The notes under the pieces: model-generated
Database searches by the model: none
Told to the model about the DNA's origin: nothing
The model's input: the letters and a program-made list of their open reading frames with translations, nothing else
Translations under genes and position numbers: made by a program
Shown here: positions 14,648 through 26,000 of the stretch, in pieces
Position numbering within the stretch: position 1 is the first letter of the stretch
Layout: each line of letters starts with the position of its first letter
DNA from: Myxococcaceae bacterium
GTDB lineage: Bacteria > Myxococcota > Myxococcia > Myxococcales > Myxococcaceae
Direction: 5' to 3'
DNA: 40,273 bases
NCBI GenBank assembly: GCA_016793095.1
Contig: JAEUJQ010000017.1
Span: 1 to 40,273 of the forward strand

Positions 14648-17600
14648 TTAGCGGGCTCGGCGGCGACGGGTGATGAGGGCCGCGAGGGCCAGCAGCAACG
14701 GGGGCGCTGCGTCAGGGGACACCTGGCTGCAGCTCAAGAGGCCCTGACCTGCGTAGCGCAGCGACGGAATGCGGATGAAGAACGGGACGTCTTGTGCGCG
14801 CAGGCCCTGGTTGCCGGCCGGATCGAGCGCCTCGGCCGAGACGGTGTGGTTGCCCTCCGCGAGCACGTTGGCGGGAACGGTTCCGCTCCAGCGGCCCTGG
14901 GCATCGGCGGTCGCGAAGAGCACGGGCCTTCCATCGAGGTAGATGGTGACGCGGGCGTTCGGCTCCGAGGTGCCGGTGATGTCGAACGGGCGGTCGATGT
15001 CGAGCGCCGCGTTGCGCGCGGGCGTGATGATCACCGGCGGGTTCGGCGCCGTCGAGTCGACGTCGAAGCCGACCTGCGTCGTCTCGGGTCCGGTGTTGCC
15101 AGCGACGTCCGTCGCGTGCGCCTTCACCTCGTAGCGGCCGTCGGCGAGCTGCGTCGGGGGCGTGAAGGTCCAGTCTCCGGCGGCGTCGGCGGTCGTGGTG
15201 CCGGCCTCCTGGCCGTTGATGAAGATCGTGACGGTGGCGTTGGGCTCCGCGGTGCCGGACATCATCGGTCGCCCCGTCGTCGCCACGCTGTTCGCAGTGG
15301 GCAGGACGATCACCGGCGCAGCGGGCGGCACGGTGTCCTTGGTGACGGGGCGCTGATCGGAGCCCGTGCCACCGGCCGTCATCTGCGAGGCGCGCACCTG
15401 CACCATTCCGTCCGCCAGGGAGGTGACGTCGAGGGTCGCCGAGAAGAGGCCGTTCATGCAGGCGGCGGTGCCGGTCACCGTTCCGACCGAGAGGCTGACG
15501 GCGCCCGCGCTCGACGTGCAGAAGCCGCTGACCTCGTACATCGGCGCGCGAGCCCGGTTGATGACGAGCAGGTTGCCGAGGATCACCGTCGGTACGTTCT
15601 CGACGAGGAACGTGCGGGGCATCGAGGCGGGGCCCTGGTTGCCGGCGCGGTCCGTCTGCCGGGCCGTGACCGTGTGGCTGCCCGCGCCCAGCGTGGTGGG
15701 ACAGCTCCAGGCGCCGGTCATCGTCGCGGTCGCCTGACAGACGATCGCGGTGCCCTCGTTCACCAGCACCACGGAGAAGGGCTCGGCGGTGCCCGAGATC
15801 ATCGGCGACAGGCCCACCCGGGCGCTCTCGAGCGGCGCCGAGATGACGGGGGCGGCCGGCGCCATCGTGTCGATGGTGAAGGTGCGCGGGGAGGAGGCGG
15901 GCGAGACGTTGCCGGAGGGGTCGGTCGCGGTGGCCGTCAGCACCACCTGGCCGTCGGAGAGCGTGGACGACACGCAGCTCCACAGGCCGTTCATCGGCGT
16001 GATGGTGGTGCACACGACGGTGCCGCCGTTCGACACCCGCACGGTGCTGCCCGGCTCCGCGGTGCCCGAGAGCGGAGGCGTGGTGTCGTTGGTGACGGCC
16101 TGGTCGGCTGGGCGCATGAAGGTGGGCGCAGTCGGGGCGACGGTGTCTTTCACGGTGCTGCGGGTGTCGTTGCCGGTGCCCGACGGGTTCGTCTGGGCGG
16201 CCACGATGGTGACCGAGGGGGCGTCGGGGACGGCGACGACGATGACGGTGGTGCTGAAGGTGCCCGCGGGGCAGGGCGCTGACGCGTTCACCGCGCCGAT
16301 GGACAGGGTGACGGCGCCGGCCGAGGCGGTGCAGGTGCCTGACACCGGGTACGCGGAGGCGTTGGAGCCGTTGATGGGCCCTGGCGTGTCCAGGGTGACG
16401 GTCGGCACCGCCGCCACGGTGAACTGACGTGGCGTCGAGGGCGCCGAGGTGTTGCCGCTCACGTCGCGCTGGGTCGCGGTGATCGTGCGAGTGCCTGGCT
16501 GGTACGAGGTGGGGCAGCTCCACTGGCCAGTCCCGTTGGCGGTGACGCTGCAGATGAGCACGCCGCCCTCGGACACGCTGACCGTCGCGTTGGGCTCTGC
16601 GGTGCCCGCGATCGTCGGGTTGATGCCCACCGTCGCGTTCTGCGCCGGGTTGGTGATGACGGGAGCGGCCGGCGCCGCCGTGTCGACGTTGAAGTTCCGC
16701 GCGGGAGACACCGGCGACGCGTTGCCGACCTCGTCGGTGGCGGTGGCGGTGATGGTGACGGCGCCGTCGGGGATGGCGGGGGCCACGCAGCTCCACACGC
16801 CGTTGGCCGGGACCGTGACGGTGCAGACCGTGACCGCGCCGCGGCGAACGACGAGGGTCGCGCCAGCCTCGCCGGTGCCCGTGATCGTCGGCGTCGAGGT
16901 GTTGAGCGTCGCGCCCTCCGTGGGCGTGGTGATCGAGGGGGCCGCGGGCGCGCTGGTGTCCTTCCGGGTGCTGCGGGCGTCGGTGCCGGTGCCCGTCATG
17001 TTCGTCTGCGACGCCGTCACGCTGATGCTCGGGCCATCGGCGAGGCCCGACGCGTTCACCGTCGTCCCGAACGTGCCCGAGTTGCACGCCGTCATCGCGG
17101 TCACGGTGCCGACCTGGACGGTGACGGTGCCGGCCGCCGTCGTGCACGCGCCCGAGACCGGGTAGGCGGCGGCGTTCATCGACGAGATCGCCGGCGGGGT
17201 GGTGAGCGTCACCGTGGGCACGTTGGCGATGGTGAAGGTGCGGTTCGGCGCCGCGGGGCTCGTGTTGTTCGCCCGATCGCGCTGGGTCGCTGACACCGTG
17301 CGCATCGACGGGCCGAAGGTGGTCGCGCAGGACCACTGACCGAGGTTGTTGGCGGACACCGTGCAGACCGTCCCGGCGCCTTCGGTCACGGTGACGGTCG
17401 CGAAGGGCTCCGCCGAGCCCGAGATGCTGGGGTTCGGGCCGACGGTGGAGCCCTGCGCGGGGCTGTTGATCACCGGCGCGGCGGGCGCGACCGTGTCGAT
17501 GGTGATCGAGCGCGGGGGCGAGACCACCGAGGTGTTCCCGGCTGGATCGGTCGCGGTCGTGGTGAAGGTGCGCACGCCGTCGGCGAGCGTCGAGGTGGTG

Positions 17601-19282
17601 CAGGTCCAGATCCCGTTGCCCTGGGTGAGCGCGGTACAGACGGTGACGCCTCCCACGATCACCCGCACGGTCGCGCCCGGCTCGGCGGTGCCCGAGATGG
17701 TCGGCGTCGAGGTGCCAGAGAACGAGCCGTCGGCGGGGCTAGTGAAGACGGGGCTCGACGGCGACGAGGTGTCCTTCGAGGTCTGCCGCGAGGTCGTGCC
17801 TGTGCCCGCGAAGTTGGTCTGAGAGGCGCTGACGTTGATGGTCGGGCCGTCAGCCAGCGAGGCGACGTTCAGCGAGGTCGAGAAGGTGCCGGCGGCGGTG
17901 CAGGCCGTCCCCACGACGACGGTTCCCACCGAGACCGTCACCTGGCCGGCGATCGTCTGACACGAGCCCGAGACCGGGTAGGCCGTCGCGTTGGAGAGGT
18001 TGATGATGCCCGGGGAGTTCAAGGTGACGATGGGCGCGCTCTGCACCACCGACAGGGTCTGATCGCTCACCTGGTTCTCGACGACCGACAGGTTCGAGAT
18101 GTTGGTGCGCCCGTTCACGTACGCGCCCGGCACACTGGCCGTCACGTTGACGGTCAGCGTGCACCGCTGGGTGAGGGGCGCCAGCGAACCGCTCTGCAGG
18201 CGAATGCTGTGCGGCGGCGTGGTCGAGTTGAGGGTGACGGTGCCGCTGCAGGTGTTGGTGAAGACGGTGTTCGCGAGCAGCAGGTTGGCGGGCAGCGTGT
18301 CCTGGAAGCCGAGGTTCCCCTGCGCCGGCGCGCCCGGCACGTTGTCGATCGTGAAGGTGAGCGTCGTCGTCGAGCCCGCCGACATCGCGGTGGTCCCGAA
18401 GGCCTTGGTGAGGGTCGGCTGGTACGAGAAGAACGTGAGATCGTTCGTCACCACCTGGGTGGAGGGCGCCGAGCCGAAGTTCCACATGATGGCGAAGCCG
18501 TTGTCCTGCACGGTGGAGTCCACCCAGTTGTTGAAGGTGTTCGCGCCGAAGACGTTGTTGCCGCCACCCGAGCCCATGGGGCACAGCGCGTCACGGAACA
18601 TGCACTCGTAGAAGCCGCCGTAGTAGCCGGTCCACGGCACGCCGCCGCGGTAACGCCACGCCAGCACGATGTTGGAGGCCTGCCTGAAGCCGCCCACCAC
18701 GGTAGGAGGGCCCTGCACGAAGAAGCTGGGGCCGAAGTCGTCGCCGCCGAGGTAGGCGTCGAGGGCGTGGTAGAGACGCACCGGCACCGTGTTGCCCGAG
18801 GGAATGGTGAGCGTGTGCGTCACCGACACGAAGTCGTTGGGGAAGACGTAGTCGTACCGGACCGACACGTCGTAGTTCCTCCCGCCCACCGTGGCGCGCA
18901 GCACCGTGGTGGCTGAGCCTGAGCCGTTCGGCTGCGGGGTGAGCGTGTTGCTGATCGGCGTGAACTCGGCGGCCGTGACGCCGGTCACCGGTGCTGCCGC
19001 GAAGTGGAGTGGCCCGAAGACGTTCGTCGTTCCGACCGCGAGGTACACGCCGTTCGACAACCCCGTGAGGACGCCGGGGTTGGTGGTCGCCCCCGGGGTC
19101 GCCGTCTGCGAGTAGAACTGCCCCGTCCCGTTGCGAATGACCTGCACCTGGCCTGTCGGGCCCACGTGAACGCGGACCCCTGTGCCAGGCCCGGTGCCTC
19201 CGCTCGGGTTGATGGTCACCTGCGCGAACGCGAGAGCAGGGGTGAGGGCCAACACCACCAGTGAGCTGGGCTGCACGCGCAT
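14648..19282 (-). CDS. Giant secreted Ig-like-repeat surface protein, MYXO-CTERM-like tail
   Basis: A 1544-residue exported protein. It has a signal peptide (1-20, LALTPALAFA), a unique N-terminal domain (about 21-290) rich in Gly and aromatics, with YYGGFYECMF, a DUF11/DUF7933-like domain (about 290-410; TFTIDNVPGAPAQG), then twelve Ig-like domains (416-1503) in a three-domain pattern that recurs every 271-272 residues. Most of these Ig domains carry two Cys, suggesting a disulfide each; the last two lack them. The C-terminus has one Cys (1518), a short hydrophobic run and RRRRAR, as in the MYXO-CTERM signal that anchors myxobacterial surface proteins after processing. It heads a two-gene unit with the OmpA barrel. 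Likely an adhesin or cell-cell contact protein; its ligand is unknown. Confidence 0.88.
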   Translation of the reverse strand: MRVQPSSLVVLALTPALAFAQVTINPSGGTGPGTGVRVHVGPTGQVQVIRNGTGQFYSQTATPGATTNPGVLTGLSNGVYLAVGTTNVFGPLHFAAAPVTGVTAAEFTPISNTLTPQPNGSGSATTVLRATVGGRNYDVSVRYDYVFPNDFVSVTHTLTIPSGNTVPVRLYHALDAYLGGDDFGPSFFVQGPPTVVGGFRQASNIVLAWRYRGGVPWTGYYGGFYECMFRDALCPMGSGGGNNVFGANTFNNWVDSTVQDNGFAIMWNFGSAPSTQVVTNDLTFFSYQPTLTKAFGTTAMSAGSTTTLTFTIDNVPGAPAQGNLGFQDTLPANLLLANTVFTNTCSGTVTLNSTTPPHSIRLQSGSLAPLTQRCTLTVNVTASVPGAYVNGRTNISNLSVVENQVSDQTLSVVQSAPIVTLNSPGIINLSNATAYPVSGSCQTIAGQVTVSVGTVVVGTACTAAGTFSTSLNVASLADGPTINVSASQTNFAGTGTTSRQTSKDTSSPSSPVFTSPADGSFSGTSTPTISGTAEPGATVRVIVGGVTVCTALTQGNGIWTCTTSTLADGVRTFTTTATDPAGNTSVVSPPRSITIDTVAPAAPVINSPAQGSTVGPNPSISGSAEPFATVTVTEGAGTVCTVSANNLGQWSCATTFGPSMRTVSATQRDRANNTSPAAPNRTFTIANVPTVTLTTPPAISSMNAAAYPVSGACTTAAGTVTVQVGTVTAMTACNSGTFGTTVNASGLADGPSISVTASQTNMTGTGTDARSTRKDTSAPAAPSITTPTEGATLNTSTPTITGTGEAGATLVVRRGAVTVCTVTVPANGVWSCVAPAIPDGAVTITATATDEVGNASPVSPARNFNVDTAAPAAPVITNPAQNATVGINPTIAGTAEPNATVSVSEGGVLICSVTANGTGQWSCPTSYQPGTRTITATQRDVSGNTSAPSTPRQFTVAAVPTVTLDTPGPINGSNASAYPVSGTCTASAGAVTLSIGAVNASAPCPAGTFSTTVIVVAVPDAPSVTIVAAQTNPSGTGNDTRSTVKDTVAPTAPTFMRPADQAVTNDTTPPLSGTAEPGSTVRVSNGGTVVCTTITPMNGLWSCVSSTLSDGQVVLTATATDPSGNVSPASSPRTFTIDTMAPAAPVISAPLESARVGLSPMISGTAEPFSVVLVNEGTAIVCQATATMTGAWSCPTTLGAGSHTVTARQTDRAGNQGPASMPRTFLVENVPTVILGNLLVINRARAPMYEVSGFCTSSAGAVSLSVGTVTGTAACMNGLFSATLDVTSLADGMVQVRASQMTAGGTGSDQRPVTKDTVPPAAPVIVLPTANSVATTGRPMMSGTAEPNATVTIFINGQEAGTTTADAAGDWTFTPPTQLADGRYEVKAHATDVAGNTGPETTQVGFDVDSTAPNPPVIITPARNAALDIDRPFDITGTSEPNARVTIYLDGRPVLFATADAQGRWSGTVPANVLAEGNHTVSAEALDPAGNQGLRAQDVPFFIRIPSLRYAGQGLLSCSQVSPDAAPPLLLALAALITRRRRAR
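14774..18037 (-). repeat. About 815-bp tandem super-repeat encoding three Ig domains
   Basis: Within the giant surface gene the units run 18037-17222, 17221-16409, 16408-15596 and a divergent fourth, 15595-14774. Each encodes domain A (AYPVSG...C...SQTN..GTG...KDT), domain B (GTAEPGATV...VCT...WSC...TATATD..GN) and domain C (PAAPVI..P...VG.NP.I.GTAEP...WSC...ATQ.D). The fixed order and nearly constant 271-272-residue period point to growth by duplication of the three-domain block. The units differ at many positions, so the duplication is not recent. Confidence 0.85.
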
Positions 19283-19312
19283 GGACGACTCCCGGGCTTC
19301 GACGCGCTGCGG

Positions 19313-19341
19313 CGCTACGTCAGCAGTGCCCTGAGCGTCAA
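19313..19341 (-). promoter_or_regulatory. Candidate promoter of the surface-protein operon
   Basis: On the minus strand TTGACG (19341-19336) is followed after 17 bases by GTAGCG, or after 18 by TAGCGC, a poor -10. Transcription would begin near 19305 and leave a leader of about 23 bases containing GGGAG six bases before the ATG at 19282. It lies in the 88-bp gap after the methyltransferase stop. Confidence 0.3.
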
Positions 19342-19370
19342 GCTCGCGATGCAGCTGTCACGTCATCGCG

Positions 19371-19985
19371 TCATCCGCGCAGCCGGCATTCGCAGTAGAG
19401 GAACGCCTGCGCCTTGCCTGAGGGCGTGAGGTGCTGCTCTGTCGCGCACGAGAGGGGCTCGAAGTCGGGACCGAAGACGGCATGCAGCTCGTGCTCGTCG
19501 TACCGGGCCACCGCGAGCCCGCTACACGACGTGGGGCCCTCGTGGCTGAAGGTGGCGATGAGCACGCGGCCGCCGGGCCTGAGGCAGCGGCGGACCTGCT
19601 CGACGTAGCGTCGGCGCTGCTCGCCGTCAGTGAGGAAGTGGAACACCGCCCGGTCGTGCCAGAAGTCGTACGCCTGGTGTGGGAGCCCGACCGAGGTGAC
19701 ATCGCCGACGACCCACTTCACCTGCCGCCCGCGATCCCCCAGCCGCGCCCGGGTGACCTCGAGCGCGCGCGGCGAGAGATCGAGCACGGTGAGGTCGCGA
19801 TAGCCGCGGCCGAGCAGATCGTCCACCAGCGTCGAGGCGCCCGCCCCGACGTCGATGATGGCCCCTTGCGCCGGCAGGCGCGCGTCCTCGATGAAGCGCA
19901 GCGACTGGTCGAGGTGGGGTCGATACCAGGAAACCCCGGTCGTTGGCTTTCGCTGGTAGACGGACTCCCAGTGGGTCTGATCCAT
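19371..19985 (-). CDS. Class I SAM-dependent methyltransferase
   Basis: A 204-residue Rossmann-fold methyltransferase. Motif I is IIDVGAGASTLVDDLL (about 43-58), the acidic ribose-binding residue lies in LTVLDLS, motif III is VVGDVT, and the motif IV region is YDFWHDRAVFHFL. Post-motif blocks CLRPGGRVLIATFS are typical. The opening HWESVYQRKPTTGVSWYRP matches the recurrent start of small-molecule or thiol-type methyltransferases of this group; the substrate cannot be told. It is cytoplasmic, with no signal. It lies upstream of the giant surface gene on the same strand and divergent from the cytochrome gene, with about 137 bp between their starts. Confidence 0.88.
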   Translation of the reverse strand: MDQTHWESVYQRKPTTGVSWYRPHLDQSLRFIEDARLPAQGAIIDVGAGASTLVDDLLGRGYRDLTVLDLSPRALEVTRARLGDRGRQVKWVVGDVTSVGLPHQAYDFWHDRAVFHFLTDGEQRRRYVEQVRRCLRPGGRVLIATFSHEGPTSCSGLAVARYDEHELHAVFGPDFEPLSCATEQHLTPSGKAQAFLYCECRLRG

Positions 19986-20122
19986 GGCCCTTCGAGCCTG
20001 TCAGCCTCAGGGGCGATTCGGGAAGGCCCCGATGAATGAGCGGGGGCCCGCGAAGTCTGTGTGGTCGCCGGCAGGCCCATTCCTGCTATGGAGGCGGTGT
20101 GATCGCCAGGACGAGGAACAGC

Positions 20123-20785
20123 ATGAAGCTGATGTGGCTGATGGTGGGGTCGTTGGTGGCAAGCGCTGCGGTGGCCAACCCGAGCCCCGAGCTCGCGTCC
20201 CAGAAAGAGCTCAAGAAGGTCATGGCCCTCAAGGGCGATCCGGTGAACGGGAAGGACCGCTACCAGGCCGCCTGCGCGTCGTGCCACCTCGACAACGGAG
20301 CCGGTCAGCCCGACGGCACGTTTCCTCAGCTCGCAGGGCAGCACCCTGTCGTCGTGCTCAAGCAGATGACGGACATCCGCGCCGGCGCCCGTGAGAACGC
20401 CGTGATGCTCGGCGCCGCGAAGGCGGTGTCGGAGCAGGACCTCGCCGACATCGCGCTCTACCTGAAGCTGCTCCCCATTCCGCACGACAACGGGCGGGGC
20501 GAGGGCGAGTTCCTCGACGACGGGCTGGTGCTCTACAAGCGCGACTGTCTCTCGTGCCACGGGCGCAGCGGCGAAGGTGATCCGAAGACGAACACGCCGG
20601 TGCTCGCCGGGCAGCACTACAAGTACCTCTTGCGTCAGGCGATGGACATTCGCGACGGCAAGCGCCTCAACTCGAACCCGAAGATGATGGAGGCGATCAA
20701 GGGCTACACGGACACCCAGGTCATCGCCGTCACCGACTTCATGTCACGCCTGGTGATGCCCGAGCTCCCGAAGAAGAAGAAGTAG
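20123..20785 (+). CDS. Periplasmic di-haem cytochrome c (c4-like)
   Basis: A 220-residue exported electron carrier with two class I cytochrome c domains. A signal peptide covers about residues 1-18 (MWLMVGSLVASAAVA). The haem-binding motifs are CASCH (51-55) and CLSCH (142-146); each domain has the matching FPQLAGQH or TPVLAGQH block and downstream Met residues (QMTDIRAGARENAVM and AMDIRDGKRLNSNPKMM) that can supply the sixth ligand. The internal duplication and length are those of cytochrome c4. A GAGGAA ribosome site lies four bases before the ATG. The C-terminus PELPKKKK is basic. Its last 47 bases overlap the 3' end of the convergent AbiEi-DUF559 gene. Its redox partner is not in the window. 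Confidence 0.92.
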   Translation: MKLMWLMVGSLVASAAVANPSPELASQKELKKVMALKGDPVNGKDRYQAACASCHLDNGAGQPDGTFPQLAGQHPVVVLKQMTDIRAGARENAVMLGAAKAVSEQDLADIALYLKLLPIPHDNGRGEGEFLDDGLVLYKRDCLSCHGRSGEGDPKTNTPVLAGQHYKYLLRQAMDIRDGKRLNSNPKMMEAIKGYTDTQVIAVTDFMSRLVMPELPKKKK

Positions 20786-21686
20786 AGCGAAGGACCGCGT
20801 GCAGCTCCTCGGCGAGCTGCTCGGGCCGGCTGTCGAGGGCGCTCCACGTCCACTGCAGGACCCGGTAGCCCCGCGTCGTCAGAGCGTTCAGGCGTCGCCG
20901 ATCGGCTTCGAACGCCTCGATGGTGGAGTGCCATGCGTAGCCGTCGGCCTCGATCACCACGGGGGCTTCCTGGAAGGCGAAGTCGAGCCGGAAGCGCCGC
21001 CCGCGAACCCGCACCCGCTGTTGCCTGAGCGGCGAGGGGAAGCCGTAGTCCTCGAGGAACGTGAGCACCTTTCGCTCGAGCTCGCTCTCGGTGATGCCCT
21101 GATCCGAGCGCCGGGCCACCAGCCTGCCGAGGATCCGCGTGCCCGGGCAGCCGGGCCGTCGATCGAGGAGCGACTGGAGACGTTCGGTCGTGGTGAGCTT
21201 GAGGCGCAGGGCGTCATCGAGGTTCGCCGCGAGATCGTCTTCGGTCAGCTCCGGCGCGAGATCGAGCAGCGTGCGCTCGATGGACGTCACCCGCAAGCCC
21301 TGCACACGAGCCGTCTCCCGGGGCAGCAGCGTGGTTCGACGCACGAACCGGATCCCAGCCGGGGCAGGGGCGTGCACCACCGCCGAGACGGTGATCGGCA
21401 TCGGCTCGTTTGCGAAGCGGGGCAGCCCCCACAGGGCAGCCGCCGTGTGGTGCGAAAGGAAGCCGCCATCGCCCGCCCAGAGCGCCGCTGCTCGTACGAG
21501 GCGCATCCACGAGTGGCGCGCGCCTTCGATGCCGTACACCCCCGGGTGCACTCTGCACCAGCGCCCGCTCTGCACCCGCCGCTTCACCTGGTCCCTCGAC
21601 ATCCCCCGCGCGCACGCCTGCTCGAGGCTGACGACTCCGTCCTGGCACGAGGCCAGCATCAACACCGCCTTCTCCGCCGCCCGCAT
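20739..21686 (-). CDS. AbiEi-type HTH domain fused to a DUF559/MTES_1575 nuclease-like domain
   Basis: A 315-residue protein. Residues 1-150 resemble the AbiEi antitoxin-type fold: a winged-helix start (SLEQACARGMSRDQVKRRVQ), then GRWCRVHPGVYGI, LSHHTAAALWGLP and VTSIERTLLDLA. Residues about 200-297 are a DUF559 / MTES_1575 restriction-endonuclease-like domain with the nuclease pattern RLDFAF (Asp235) and VIEADGY (Glu246, Asp248). Such fusions are known mainly from actinobacteria and are suspected of a defence or nucleic-acid role; no activity is proven. The ATG at 21686 is chosen for its GGAGG ribosome site; 20 more in-frame residues are possible. No partner toxin gene adjoins it. The 3' end overlaps the cytochrome gene by 47 bp. 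Confidence 0.78.
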   Translation of the reverse strand: MRAAEKAVLMLASCQDGVVSLEQACARGMSRDQVKRRVQSGRWCRVHPGVYGIEGARHSWMRLVRAAALWAGDGGFLSHHTAAALWGLPRFANEPMPITVSAVVHAPAPAGIRFVRRTTLLPRETARVQGLRVTSIERTLLDLAPELTEDDLAANLDDALRLKLTTTERLQSLLDRRPGCPGTRILGRLVARRSDQGITESELERKVLTFLEDYGFPSPLRQQRVRVRGRRFRLDFAFQEAPVVIEADGYAWHSTIEAFEADRRRLNALTTRGYRVLQWTWSALDSRPEQLAEELHAVLRSTSSSSGARASPGVT

Positions 21687-21809
21687 TCCGCCTCCGTCCC
21701 CCTGCCGCCTGCCGACCCGGGCCCTGATAGCAGCCGGGGCTGACATCGGAGCGCCGCTCCGTCCGCTCCGGGGGCGGAAATCGCCCCGGAAACGGATAGA
21801 CCTGCGCAG

Positions 21810-22460
21810 GTGGACGGCTGGAAGACCCCCGACGGTCGGAAGCTGGTGGCCTGGCGCCCCGAGACGGCCACTCGTCTGCCCGATGGCACCGAGCGCCCCA
21901 GCTTCAGCTTCCTGTTGCTGTCGCCAGAGCGCATCGAGTCCACCTGGGAGTGGCGCCAGGACAGCGTCGAAGACTGGCTGTACACGAGCGCCTACTTCGT
22001 CGAGGCGGGCGCCCTGCAGTGCTGCTTCTCCGGCGATCGCTTCGCCGGTGGAGAGAGCTGCTCAGTGTCCGTCGTGCTCTCGGGGCTGGAGCCGTTGCCG
22101 CAGGCCGAGGTGCCCCCGCGGGACCAGATCGAAGCGCTCGTGCGGGCGCGCGCGCGGGCCCTCGCGCTGCAGGCCGCCGAACGCCACGAGGCGGACGAGC
22201 GGCGCCGACGGTCCCTGCACGCTGCCCTCCGCGACGTGCCCGGCACCGGCCCCATCGTGCTCACCTTCGCCCTCGACGGCGCTGGCTGGGTGGTTCGCCA
22301 CGGCGACGAGACCTGGTGGCGGGCTACCGACTGGCCCTGGCTCGGCACCGGCCTGCGCGACCAGCTCGGCCCTGTGGTGAAGGCCCGCTACGCCCCGAGG
22401 CCGGCGCGCCTCGAGGTGGACGACGCGACGTGGCGTTCGCTGGACTACTCGAACGATTGA
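21810..22460 (+). CDS. Hypothetical protein upstream of gcvP
   Basis: I do not recognise this 216-residue protein. It starts with GTG at 21810, has no signal peptide and is acidic and Trp-rich ([27 protein letters not shown]). A charged helical section lies around 100-140 ([20 protein letters not shown]), which may form a coiled coil between two compact halves. The codon use is typical of the neighbourhood. The 123 bp before it, shared with the divergent AbiEi-DUF559 gene, contains GC-rich inverted repeats (about 21755-21793) that may be regulatory. It ends 65 bases before gcvP in the same direction, but gcvP appears to have its own promoter. Confidence 0.7.
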   Translation: MDGWKTPDGRKLVAWRPETATRLPDGTERPSFSFLLLSPERIESTWEWRQDSVEDWLYTSAYFVEAGALQCCFSGDRFAGGESCSVSVVLSGLEPLPQAEVPPRDQIEALVRARARALALQAAERHEADERRRRSLHAALRDVPGTGPIVLTFALDGAGWVVRHGDETWWRATDWPWLGTGLRDQLGPVVKARYAPRPARLEVDDATWRSLDYSND

Positions 22461-22489
22461 GCGCTGTTCGCGTCCCCGGCGACTCTCCG

Positions 22490-22518
22490 TTGCGGGGCTC
22501 CGTGGCGTTCTGTAAGCC
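22490..22518 (+). promoter_or_regulatory. Candidate gcvP promoter giving a leaderless transcript
   Basis: TTGCGG (22490-22495), a 17-base spacer and TAAGCC (22513-22518) precede the gcvP ATG by seven bases, and no Shine-Dalgarno is present. The arrangement copies that proposed for gcvT. Both hexamers are imperfect, so the call is tentative. Confidence 0.35.
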
Positions 22519-22525
22519 CACCGCC

Positions 22526-25375
<2,850 letters not shown>

Positions 25376-25400
25376 ACGGCCGCCCTCTGCTGGAGGCTCG

Positions 25401-25958
25401 TTGTCCCTGATCCAGCGACGCGCCGCGCTCGCCGGCGTTGCCGTGCTCGCCCTCCTGGGGGCCGTGTACGCGGGCAACTGCGTGAAGAACGTCGTCACCG
25501 CGCGCCGCGTCGACCTGATCTGCCCGGCCCTCACGATCTCTGCGCAGGAGAGGCTCCTCAACAGCCGTGAGCTCTTCGCCCGGCTCTTCGAGGCCGACGC
25601 CCCCCTCATGCAGCAGATGCCAGACGCGATCGTCGGCTCGACCTGCGGGCGGCTCCGCAGAGAGCTCGCGTGGTACCAGTGGAACCTGGGGCGCACCGTG
25701 CGCATGGACGAGACCCGGGCGACCCGGCAGCAGCTCGTCACGGTGATCGATCGCACGCTCCCGGTCTGCGTCGAGCGCGCGACCCGGGGGATCGAGGCTG
25801 ACGACGAGCTGCACCGGGAGCTCGCCACCGCCGCCTGTCAGATGCTGAAGACCCTGCGCAGCTCCCTCGACACCCCGGTGCAGGACGCCTCACCCTGGGC
25901 GCTGGCCGATCAGCTCGAGCGCCTCACCCCGACGCGCCCCCGCGGTCTGCACCAGTAA
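25401..25958 (+). CDS. Hypothetical membrane-anchored protein
   Basis: A 185-residue protein that I do not recognise. The start is probably the TTG at 25401, four bases after a clear GGAGG (25392-25396), since no ATG or GTG lies close to the start of the hydrophobic segment. Residues about 6-26 form one membrane anchor or uncleaved signal (ALAGVAVLALLGAVYAG). The rest is helical and charged, with five Cys that could form disulfides if it is periplasmic. It begins 25 bases after gcvP and ends about 40 bases before the kinase gene. Function unknown. Confidence 0.65.
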   Translation: MSLIQRRAALAGVAVLALLGAVYAGNCVKNVVTARRVDLICPALTISAQERLLNSRELFARLFEADAPLMQQMPDAIVGSTCGRLRRELAWYQWNLGRTVRMDETRATRQQLVTVIDRTLPVCVERATRGIEADDELHRELATAACQMLKTLRSSLDTPVQDASPWALADQLERLTPTRPRGLHQ

Positions 25959-26000
25959 GTGTCGAAGCGCGCCCCGACGCTGGTAAGGTGCCCGCGCGCG

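Noticed and set aside
12966-14651. Long plus-strand open frame opposite the OmpA gene
   Set aside because: Its translation is Arg/Val/Glu-rich low complexity without family motifs, as expected for antisense of a GC-rich gene with clear domains.
14774-18037. Possible CRISPR or satellite array
   Set aside because: The repeat unit is about 815 bp, in frame with one gene, and encodes Ig domains.
12813-19282. Calling the pair traB and traA
   Set aside because: The large protein lacks the PA14-like lectin and EGF-type Cys-rich repeats of TraA; only the overall architecture is similar.
20739-21686. Toxin-antitoxin operon
   Set aside because: Although the N-terminal half is AbiEi-like, no AbiEii-type nucleotidyltransferase toxin gene lies on either side.
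22461-22525. Glycine riboswitch ahead of gcvP
   Set aside because: Only 65 bases separate gcvP from the previous gene, too little for the aptamer.
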